From Candidatus Moraniibacteriota bacterium (GTDB lineage: Bacteria > Patescibacteriota > Minisyncoccia > Moranbacterales > UBA2206), in contig JAPLXF010000077.1 of NCBI GenBank assembly GCA_026396205.1, positions 1 through 15,538 of the forward strand: a stretch of DNA of 15,538 bases, read 5' to 3'. The notes under the pieces were generated by a model. That model was not told the DNA's origin. It was given only the letters and a program-made list of their open reading frames with translations, and ran no database searches. This document shows, in pieces, positions 1 through 5,002 of this stretch. Positions within the stretch are counted from its first letter, which is position 1. Each line of letters begins with the position of its first letter. Made by a program: the position numbers and the translations under genes.

Positions 1-1
1 G

Positions 2-1039
2 GGAGAAATTAAAGTTTTAAGCGGCATGAAATCGGAAGTCCGCCAAGGCGTCATCGACAGCCGGTTTTCCATCAAATTCGACGAAGAAATCCAGCATATC
101 GACGAACGCTCGGTGGATGTCCGCGTTTCGGTAATTCTGGGCGGTTACGGCGAAACGGTGGTGATGCGGCTGTTAAGAAAATCTTCCATTGAATTCGATT
201 TGAAAAAACTGGGCATCCGCCAGCAGAATCTGGATAAAATTTTGGTGGAAATTGAAAAACCCAACGGCGTAATTTTAAACACCGGCCCGACCGGCTCCGG
301 GAAAACCACCACGCTTTACAGCATCTTGAGCATTTTAAACAAGCCGGAAGTGAAAATTATCACCGTGGAAGACCCGATTGAATACCAAATGGATGGCATT
401 CTGCAAACTCCGGTTAATGATACCGGCGGCTATACTTTTGCCACAGCTTTGCGGGCATTACTTCGCCAGAACCCGGACATTATGATGGTGGGTGAAATCC
501 GCGACGCGGAAACGGCGCAAATAGCCGTACAAGCGGCGCTGACCGGGCATTTGGTCATTTCCACTCTTCACACCAATAATGCCGCCGGCGCCGTGCAGAG
601 ATTATTCAATATGAAAGTTTCGCCGTCCGATATCGCTTCGGCAGTCAACGGCTTTATCGCCCAAAGGCTGGTGCGCACGCTCTGCCAACATTGCAAAGAA
701 AAAGTTAAACCCACCGCCGAAGAGCTGGCCAAAATTGAAAAAGTCATCAAAACCATTTCGCCCAAAGCCGGCGTGGAAATTCCTAAAGAAAAAAGCATCT
801 GGAAACCTAAAGGCTGTCCTAAATGCAATAAATTAGGATATAAAGGGCGCACGACGGTTTGCGAAGTTTTTCAGATGTCTCCGCCGATTCAGGAACTGGT
901 CAGCCGAAAAGCCATTACCAACGAACTCAATGCCAAAGCCATTGAACTCGGAATGCTCACCATGGCGCAGGATGGAATTTTAAAAGTTTTGGAAGGTGAA
1001 ACGACGATTGAGGAAGTGGAAAGAGTGACGGACATATAG
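2..1039 (+). CDS. pilB: Type IV pilus assembly / GspE-family secretion ATPase (3' part)
   Basis: Cytoplasmic hexameric ATPase that powers pilin polymerisation (PilB) or pseudopilus assembly (GspE). The frame is open to the left edge, so the N-terminal domain and true start are outside the window; the ATG at 26 is internal. Counting from that ATG: the end of the N2 domain with RVSVILGGYGETVVMRLL (33-50), Walker A GPTGSGKT (87-94), Asp box around TVEDPIEY (113-120), Walker B MMVGEIRD (153-160), His box GHLVISTLHT (174-183), and a zinc-binding tetracysteine at C220, C223, C264 and C267. The tetracysteine separates PilB/GspE extension ATPases from PilT retraction ATPases. The usual QDGRF motif before the core reads IDSRF, a mild divergence. 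A terminator follows at 1202-1233. No other pilus gene is in the window, so PilB versus GspE cannot be settled from context. Confidence 0.93.
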   Translation, partial: GEIKVLSGMKSEVRQGVIDSRFSIKFDEEIQHIDERSVDVRVSVILGGYGETVVMRLLRKSSIEFDLKKLGIRQQNLDKILVEIEKPNGVILNTGPTGSGKTTTLYSILSILNKPEVKIITVEDPIEYQMDGILQTPVNDTGGYTFATALRALLRQNPDIMMVGEIRDAETAQIAVQAALTGHLVISTLHTNNAAGAVQRLFNMKVSPSDIASAVNGFIAQRLVRTLCQHCKEKVKPTAEELAKIEKVIKTISPKAGVEIPKEKSIWKPKGCPKCNKLGYKGRTTVCEVFQMSPPIQELVSRKAITNELNAKAIELGMLTMAQDGILKVLEGETTIEEVERVTDI

Positions 1040-1078
1040 CTTTTTAGGCGTTAGCTTGTAGCTTTTTAGGATTTTAAT

Positions 1079-1182
1079 TGTTATCCCGAGCGTAGCCGAG
1101 AGATTTAATACAACAAGCCAAATTAGATTCCTCCACTCAATTATTTTTCGTAAGACTTAAAATAATTTCGGTCGGAATGACA
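1079..1182. repeat. Palindromic intergenic repeat (TTATCCCGAGCGTAGC ... GGTCGGAATGACA type)
   Basis: The ends TGTTATCCCGAGC and GGTCGGAATGACA are imperfect inverted copies of each other. The element resembles a widespread class of bacterial intergenic palindromes carrying CCGAGCGTAGCCGAG (recognised from memory, not searched). It lies between the pilus ATPase stop and the terminator and has no coding potential. Confidence 0.5.
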
Positions 1183-1201
1183 TTCCTATGGAAAATTAAA
1201 A

Positions 1202-1233
1202 AGGAGCAGATGCGATGATTTGCTCCTCTTTTT
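1202..1233. terminator. Bidirectional intrinsic terminator between converging genes
   Basis: A 10-bp stem, AGGAGCAGAT with ATTTGCTCCT (one wobble pair), has a 6-nt loop. It is followed by CTTTTTATT in the plus direction and by TTTTTAATTTT in the minus direction. It sits between the plus-strand pilus ATPase and the minus-strand 95-aa gene and can serve both. Confidence 0.8.
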
Positions 1234-1519
1234 ATTCCTCGTAAATTTTTACATTATAGGATTTTTGCAGAATTTTGATTATCATCCGGTAGCACGGCGC
1301 CGGATTAATTTCGCAGCCGACAAATTTTTTGGCTGTTATTTGAATTTCCGGATAAATCAGATCGAAGAAGTATATTACTTCGAACTCGGCGCAGTTTAAA
1401 AAACTGCTTAGCCTGATCTGATCTTCTCCGGAAACTCTTTTTATATAGTACAGCAGGGCTTTTTTAATTTGCCGTTTTATCTTTTCTTTTACGAAATTGT
1501 TTAAATCTTTGTTCTCCAA
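1232..1519 (-). CDS. Hypothetical protein, 95 aa
   Basis: Not recognised. A lysine-rich N-terminal helix (about residues 4-28) is followed by a mixed region with three cysteines (C43, C69, C76). No signal peptide or clear membrane segment is visible. The start is TTG, supported by AAAGGAGG seven bases upstream. It overlaps the end of the upstream 143-aa gene by 19 bases, so the two are probably translationally coupled. It is the last gene of a leftward cluster and ends at the terminator at 1202-1233. The strong SD and tight packing argue for a real gene; function unknown. Confidence 0.65.
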   Translation of the reverse strand: MENKDLNNFVKEKIKRQIKKALLYYIKRVSGEDQIRLSSFLNCAEFEVIYFFDLIYPEIQITAKKFVGCEINPAPCYRMIIKILQKSYNVKIYEE

Positions 1520-1932
1520 TTTTGAACCTCCTTTTCGGGTGGTCCGGAATTTTCCGGAAAAACAACCCCCCAGCTATTAATAAAAACTATAATAGTTTTA
1601 TCAGCCGGTAGGATAACCGCCAAATTTCCGCTTTGGCTGTCATAATGGAGTTTCTCTAATTTATTCAGATCTTCAAAACCCTCCATTTTTTTAACCCCAT
1701 AAAGGACAACTTCTCTGGCTTCCACATCAGTATTTCCCGATTCCGCCTCAATTGTTATTTCTACATGCGGGACGGAAAGAATGTGCAGGGTAAAATGCCG
1801 CAAAGCAATTTCCACTTTAGCTTGGTATTTTTTAATCTCCGCTTTATCGGAAAAAAAAGTAACCAGCACTAATGCAGAAATCATTATTACTATTGACGCT
1901 GTGCAGAAACTTTTGACAAAGAAATTTTTCAT
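1501..1932 (-). CDS. Hypothetical membrane-anchored protein, 143 aa
   Basis: Not recognised. Lys3 and Lys7 precede a hydrophobic segment (about residues 10-27), then FFSDK and an extracytoplasmic-looking domain with alternating charged and beta-like stretches (KVEIALRHFTLHILSVPHVE; GNLAVILPADKTIIVFI). There is no lipobox, so this is more likely an N-terminal anchor than a lipoprotein. It has a near-perfect SD, AGGAGGGG, five bases before ATG. The stop lies inside the start region of the downstream 95-aa gene. The 51-aa gene lies just upstream with a 16-base gap, so the three look like one transcript. Confidence 0.7.
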   Translation of the reverse strand: MKNFFVKSFCTASIVIMISALVLVTFFSDKAEIKKYQAKVEIALRHFTLHILSVPHVEITIEAESGNTDVEAREVVLYGVKKMEGFEDLNKLEKLHYDSQSGNLAVILPADKTIIVFINSWGVVFPENSGPPEKEVQNWRTKI

Positions 1933-1948
1933 AGACCCCTCCTTTTGT

Positions 1949-2104
1949 TTACCCTAGGCCGATGCCCAATTCATCCATTGTATAAATAAAAGAGTGGCTG
2001 ATAGCTCCCAAATCTATACAATGTGCACTACTGTCGCTTTCTGGACAATTAATAGAACCCCTTGTTTCTTCTAAATTATCCCCGTCTTTTTTTACCCCAT
2101 CCAT
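1949..2104 (-). CDS. Small ORF, 51 aa, acidic, two cysteines
   Basis: Not recognised. The peptide begins MDGVKKDGDNLEETRG, has cysteines at 20 and 29 and ends with a glycine-rich tail (GIGLG). It has no hydrophobic segment. The ATG is preceded at about five bases by AAAGGAGGG, one of the best SD sites in the window. It heads the run 51 aa - 143 aa - 95 aa. The composition (acidic front, Cys-containing back, Gly-rich end) is compatible with a precursor or signalling peptide, but nothing identifies one. Confidence 0.5.
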   Translation of the reverse strand: MDGVKKDGDNLEETRGSINCPESDSSAHCIDLGAISHSFIYTMDELGIGLG

Positions 2105-2137
2105 AAATCCCTCCTTTCTTTATGGATTGTTAAGTTT

Positions 2138-2245
2138 TTAAGTTGCCGACCCCTTTAATATATAAATCTTATACCTAAATCCTTCACCGTCAAATGTTAC
2201 TTGTCCCGTACCACAGATTTTCGCTTTTAGTCTTGAAATAATCAT
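2138..2245 (-). CDS. Possible 35-aa ORF upstream of the small-protein cluster
   Basis: The ORF encodes MIISRLKAKICGTGQVTFDG followed by EGFRYKIYILKGSAT. The sequence looks protein-like (alternating hydrophobic and charged residues). There is no SD, but TATAAA lies seven bases before the ATG, which would fit a leaderless transcript like those of lexA and ruvB here. It could equally be the remnant of a larger gene. It ends 34 bases before the 51-aa ORF. Confidence 0.3.
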   Translation of the reverse strand: MIISRLKAKICGTGQVTFDGEGFRYKIYILKGSAT

Positions 2246-2302
2246 ATCGCTTTTTATAATTTTACCAATGCTTTAAGTTGGTATTCTCTGTGGTGTGGGA
2301 TT

Positions 2303-2341
2303 AAAAAAGGAGGTTGGGAGAAAAATTTCTCTCCGCCTCCT
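2303..2341 (-). terminator. Intrinsic terminator of the 74-aa gene
   Basis: Read leftward, AGGAGG-CG-GAGAGAAA pairs with TTTCTCTCCC..CCTCCT and is followed by TTTTTTAA. The T-run is on the minus strand, directly downstream of the 74-aa gene. Confidence 0.75.
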
Positions 2342-2347
2342 AATCTT

Positions 2348-2572
2348 TTACCAAGGCCAACTCAAACTACCAGCCACCGCTACGGGATCTGCTTTCAGTA
2401 TTTCTTCTGCGTTAATGCCGACTTTTTTACAAATAGCCTCAATAAGTTTGTTATTTTTTTCTGCAAGTTTCGTTGCTTTTATCACAACAAGGGCAATAAT
2501 TATATTCTCTACACTAAGCCCTAAAAACAAAATCAACCCTATCATTCCTAATGCTACTACTATATTTTCCAT
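2348..2572 (-). CDS. Small single-span membrane protein, 74 aa
   Basis: Not recognised. A hydrophobic segment covers about residues 4-32 (VVALGMIGLILFLGLSVENI onward), followed by a basic amphipathic helix (KATKLAEKNNKLIEAICKK) and a tail ending SLSWPW. The SD AAGGAG is six bases before ATG, and a strong terminator follows. It is probably monocistronic. A putative minus-strand promoter lies about 270 bases upstream (2840-2868) with a GACT-N4-AGTC palindrome at its -10, giving a long leader with an inverted-repeat-bounded structured element. Small membrane peptides under damage control are known elsewhere (TisB-type), but no homology is visible. Confidence 0.7.
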   Translation of the reverse strand: MENIVVALGMIGLILFLGLSVENIIIALVVIKATKLAEKNNKLIEAICKKVGINAEEILKADPVAVAGSLSWPW

Positions 2573-2647
2573 TCTTTTCTCCTTTCAAAAAACTGTTTCG
2601 TTAATTTTTCTTTTTTCTATTTTATATTTTCATTTTTTATCACTAAT

Positions 2648-2787
2648 CTGTAGACAAGTCCGAAACCTAGGGCCTCGGGGAAGAAGCAATGTCGAGGAAC
2701 GATTCAGCCGAAACCAAATCGCCCATGTCTGGACAAAAATGCTCCCAAGATTGAGGATAAAAGATAGTAATCCCCAATTGTCTACAG
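2648..2787 (-). ncRNA. Candidate structured RNA / leader element bounded by a perfect 10-bp inverted repeat
   Basis: CTGTAGACAA and TTGTCTACAG are perfect inverted copies 140 bases apart. Read on the minus strand the interior folds into successive hairpins: UUGGGGAU/AUCCUCAA (8 bp), UGUC/GACA, GAUUUGG/CUGAAUC (7 bp) and CCUCG/CGAGG. Two stems need G-U pairs that become A-C mismatches on the plus strand, so the minus strand is the likelier RNA. A minus-strand promoter (2840-2868) lies about 45 bases upstream and the 74-aa gene about 75 bases downstream, so it may be a leader element. The alternative is a MITE-like element whose arms are terminal repeats; no target duplication is visible. It matches no riboswitch or housekeeping RNA I know. 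Confidence 0.45.
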
Positions 2788-2831
2788 GAAACTGCTAGTC
2801 ACCAAAAGGCTAATAATAGACACTTTATGAT

Positions 2832-2843
2832 GACTGGCCAGTC
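2832..2843. promoter_or_regulatory. Putative LexA operator GACTGGCCAGTC
   Basis: A perfect 12-bp palindrome of the form GACT-N4-AGTC, the same form as the palindrome inside the lexA promoter at 13857-13868. It overlaps the -10 hexamer of a minus-strand promoter and lies 18 bases upstream of the ruvB -35. That ruvB is a classical SOS gene in many bacteria supports the reading; binding is inferred. Confidence 0.55.
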
Positions 2844-2868
2844 TAGCACATGATTCAGGTTTTGTCAA
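2840..2868 (-). promoter_or_regulatory. Minus-strand sigma70-type promoter toward the structured element and 74-aa gene
   Basis: Read leftward: TTGACA (2868-2863), 17-base spacer, TAGACT (2845-2840). The -10 is embedded in the putative operator, a position where a repressor would block initiation. Expected start is near 2833. Confidence 0.5.
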
Positions 2869-2889
2869 ATGGCTCTTTTTTGCTACAAT
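2862..2889 (+). promoter_or_regulatory. ruvB promoter, leaderless arrangement
   Basis: TTGTCA (2862-2867), 16-base spacer, TACAAT (2884-2889). The ruvB ATG begins seven bases after the -10, so the transcript should start at or next to the start codon. The -35 region overlaps that of the divergent minus-strand promoter. Confidence 0.6.
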
Positions 2890-2895
2890 TGGAGC

Positions 2896-3942
2896 ATGCT
2901 TATCGAATCTAAAGATGAAACAACTTCCGATACGCCCTTGACCCAAGGGAAAAACACCGACCCTGTCGATGCCAATTTGGATGCGACGCTCCGGCCGCAG
3001 AATTTCGCCGATTATATCGGCCAAAACAAGGTCAAACAGAACCTGAATATCCTGATTCAGGCCGCCAGCCAGAGAAAAGAACCGATTGAACATATCCTGC
3101 TTTACGGGCCGGCTGGGCTGGGCAAAACCACTTTGGCCAATATCATCGCCAAAGAAATGGGCGTCAACATTAAAGTTACTTCCGGACCGGCCATTGAAAG
3201 AGTGGGAGATTTTGGATCAATATTAACTAATCTGCAGGACGGAGATATTTTATTCATCGATGAAATTCACCGGCTGAATAAATTGATTGAAGAAATTTTG
3301 TATCCGGCCATGGAAGATTTCAAGTTGGATATTATTATCGGCAAGGGCCCGTCGGCGCGGACTATCCAGCTGGATCTGCCTAAATTTACTTTGATCGGCG
3401 CCACCACCAAGCTGGGTTCGCTTTCCAATCCTTTGCGCAACCGTTTCGGTGCCACTTACCGCTTGGATTTTTACGCCGAGGAAGAAATCAAAAAAATTCT
3501 GGAGCGTTCCAGCCGGATTTTGGGAGTAAAAGTGGACGATTCAGGATTGATAAAAATCGCCAGTTGCGCCCGCTGTACGCCCCGCGTTGCCAACAGATTA
3601 TTAAAGCGCGTCCGCGATTATTCGCAAATCAAAGGCCATAAAACTATTGACAGCGTTAAAGCGGCGGAAGCGCTGGAAATGATCGACATTGATCCGATCG
3701 GTTTGGATCCGGCCGACCGGCATATCCTGAAAACCATTATTGAAAAATTCGGCGGCGGGCCGGTTGGGCTTTCCACGATTGCGGCCGCCACTTCGGAAGA
3801 AATAAAAACTATTGAGGATGTTTATGAACCCTATCTTCTGCAAATCGGATTTTTGGCCCGGACGCCGCGCGGGCGGATTGCTACTGAACATGCTTACAAG
3901 CACTTGGGTTTCCCTTACGACAATCAGAAAAGTCTGGTATAA
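2896..3942 (+). CDS. ruvB: Holliday junction branch migration ATPase RuvB
   Basis: AAA+ motor that, with RuvA, drives branch migration of Holliday junctions in recombinational repair. From the ATG at 2896 the protein is 348 aa, normal for the family. Visible elements: the N-terminal TLRPQNFADYIGQ motif (31-42), Walker A GPAGLGKT (71-78), Walker B LFIDEIH (119-125), sensor 1 GATT (168-171), the arginine-finger region LRNRFG (180-185), and the C-terminal winged-helix domain with GGGPVGLSTIA (286-296) and FLARTPRGR (319-327). The earlier in-frame ATG at 2869 lies inside the promoter spacer, so 2896 is preferred. A 72-aa membrane protein follows after 15 bases. The first 25 residues are a polar extension before the conserved core. 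Confidence 0.97.
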   Translation: MLIESKDETTSDTPLTQGKNTDPVDANLDATLRPQNFADYIGQNKVKQNLNILIQAASQRKEPIEHILLYGPAGLGKTTLANIIAKEMGVNIKVTSGPAIERVGDFGSILTNLQDGDILFIDEIHRLNKLIEEILYPAMEDFKLDIIIGKGPSARTIQLDLPKFTLIGATTKLGSLSNPLRNRFGATYRLDFYAEEEIKKILERSSRILGVKVDDSGLIKIASCARCTPRVANRLLKRVRDYSQIKGHKTIDSVKAAEALEMIDIDPIGLDPADRHILKTIIEKFGGGPVGLSTIAAATSEEIKTIEDVYEPYLLQIGFLARTPRGRIATEHAYKHLGFPYDNQKSLV

Positions 3943-3957
3943 TAAAGCTATAATTTT

Positions 3958-4176
3958 ATGCTTTTAATTGTATTTCTTTATTTGATTCTGCTGCTGCTTT
4001 TTATTATCGCGGCGCTTTTTATTGTTTACCACATCGCTAAATACTCTTCTGATTCCAATATTAAGCAGGTAATGCTGCTGATTTTTATTATCGGTGCGCT
4101 GATTTTGTTCGTGCTTAATATTATTTGCTTTTTTACCACCGACTGGGGAGCCATTTTATCCAAGCTAAAAATATAA
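3958..4176 (+). CDS. Small two-TM membrane protein, 72 aa
   Basis: Not recognised by family. Two hydrophobic helices (about residues 2-27 and 36-60) are joined by a short polar loop (AKYSSDSNIK), and the protein ends in a basic tail. It starts 15 bases after the ruvB stop and ends four bases before the PH-domain gene, so it probably belongs to the same transcript. There is no clear SD. Tiny two-TM proteins beside bacterial PH-domain proteins are a plausible membrane pair, but this is inference. Confidence 0.7.
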   Translation: MLLIVFLYLILLLLFIIAALFIVYHIAKYSSDSNIKQVMLLIFIIGALILFVLNIICFFTTDWGAILSKLKI

Positions 4177-4180
4177 CCAG

Positions 4181-4765
4181 ATGGAAATAAAAAAAATGCA
4201 TTTTGCCGGCCAAAAAGAAAATGAAGAGATTTTGCTGACGGTCCGCCGCCACTGGTTCAACATTCTTTCCCAATTCATTATTGTTTTGGGAATGGTTATT
4301 GTCATTCTGCTGGGATTTTTTATCAAGCCTTATTTGCCTTTTACCCAATCAATTATAGCGGCGCGCGGAATTTATAATTTGATAGAAATTTTTTTCCTGA
4401 TGCTGGTTTGGATTATGGCTTTCTTCATCTGGATTGATTACTATTTCGATGTTTGGATTGTTACCGACAAAAGGATTGTTAATATTGAACAGCGAGGGCT
4501 TTTTAAAAGAGATATTAGCGAATTGGAGCTGGTCCGCATTCAGGATGTAACGGCGGAAATCGTAGGCATTATCCCGACCCTTTTGGATTACGGCGAAGTG
4601 CAGATCCAGACGGCCGGCGAAATGGAGCATTTTCTGTTCCGCAAAGTCCCACATCCCAACCAGATTAAAGATTTGATTATGAATTTGAAAAAGAAAGAAA
4701 TCGCCGAAGAATCAGATGAGCTGGGAGAAATGATCCAGCAAAAAATCCACGAGGAGATGCACTAG
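4181..4765 (+). CDS. Bacterial PH-domain membrane protein (YdbS/bPH2-like)
   Basis: A 194-aa inner-membrane protein. It has a cytoplasmic N-terminus (ENEEILLTVRRHW), two transmembrane helices (about 27-48 and 66-86), then a bacterial pleckstrin-homology domain (about 88-170) with the typical core YYFDVWIVTDKRIVNIEQRG and ELELVRIQDV, and a charged helical tail. Proteins of this layout are common in Patescibacteria and Firmicutes; their role is poorly defined, with envelope association likely. An alternative start is the ATG five codons later (4196). A palindromic repeat follows the stop and may double as a transcript end. Confidence 0.85.
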   Translation: MEIKKMHFAGQKENEEILLTVRRHWFNILSQFIIVLGMVIVILLGFFIKPYLPFTQSIIAARGIYNLIEIFFLMLVWIMAFFIWIDYYFDVWIVTDKRIVNIEQRGLFKRDISELELVRIQDVTAEIVGIIPTLLDYGEVQIQTAGEMEHFLFRKVPHPNQIKDLIMNLKKKEIAEESDELGEMIQQKIHEEMH

Positions 4766-4776
4766 GATTTTTAAGT

Positions 4777-4840
4777 TCACCCCGTCGAGTAATCCCGCCT
4801 TGGCGGGATAATTTTGTGAAATGAAATTACTCTACGGGGT
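4777..4840. repeat. Palindromic repeat element 1 (ACCCCG...CGGGGT family)
   Basis: The arms ACCCCGTCGAGTAAT (4779-4793) and ATTACTCTACGGGGT (4826-4840) are inverted copies with one mismatch. They enclose a perfect 8-bp hairpin, ATCCCGCC-TT-GGCGGGAT (4792-4809). A cruciform-like, non-coding element just downstream of the PH-domain gene. Confidence 0.7.
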
Positions 4841-4841
4841 C

Positions 4842-4870
4842 TTCCTAAAACCCGGTTTTAGGAAAGGAGG
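4842..4870 (+). promoter_or_regulatory. Hairpin followed by an orphan Shine-Dalgarno site
   Basis: TTCCTAAAAC (4842-4851) and GTTTTAGGAA (4855-4864) form a perfect 10-bp stem with a 3-base loop, immediately followed by AGGAGGAG. No start codon lies at a usable distance from this SD; instead repeat elements begin about 10 bases later. It looks like the original translation signal of the downstream lamin-tail gene, now separated from it. Confidence 0.4.
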
Positions 4871-4880
4871 AGATTTAAAT

Positions 4881-4990
4881 TCACCCCGTTAGATAAATTT
4901 GCCTTAGCGATAAATTGCACGGGTTCACCCCATGGAATATTTCGCCACAGGCGAAATAATTTTGCAGAGCAAAATTTATTCAACGGGGTA
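4881..4990. repeat. Palindromic repeat elements 2 and 3 (same family, tandem)
   Basis: Element 2 (4882-4925) begins CACCCCGTTAGATAAATTTG and ends GCACGGGTT. Element 3 (4926-4990) has outer arms CACCCCATGGAATA / TATTCAACGGGGT enclosing two perfect hairpins: ATTTCGCC-ACA-GGCGAAAT (4939-4957) and ATTTTGC-AGA-GCAAAAT (4959-4975). The outer arms match element 1 and the hairpin at 7376-7409. Confidence 0.65.
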
Positions 4991-5002
4991 AAAAACAAAA
5001 AT

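Noticed and set aside
2648..2787. SRP RNA, 6S RNA or RNase P RNA
   Set aside because: GGGGAAGAAGC loosely recalls the SRP loop, but the flanking pairing is wrong; there is no 6S-type central bubble and no RNase P core motif.
2295..2798. A 167-aa plus-strand ORF spanning the terminator, the 74-aa gene and the structured element
   Set aside because: It is antisense to a gene with SD and terminator, has low-complexity hydrophobic composition, and has no SD or family resemblance.
2869..2895. Earlier in-frame ATG for ruvB
   Set aside because: It lies in the spacer of the ruvB promoter, before the -10, so it would not be in the mRNA; the added residues do not resemble RuvB.
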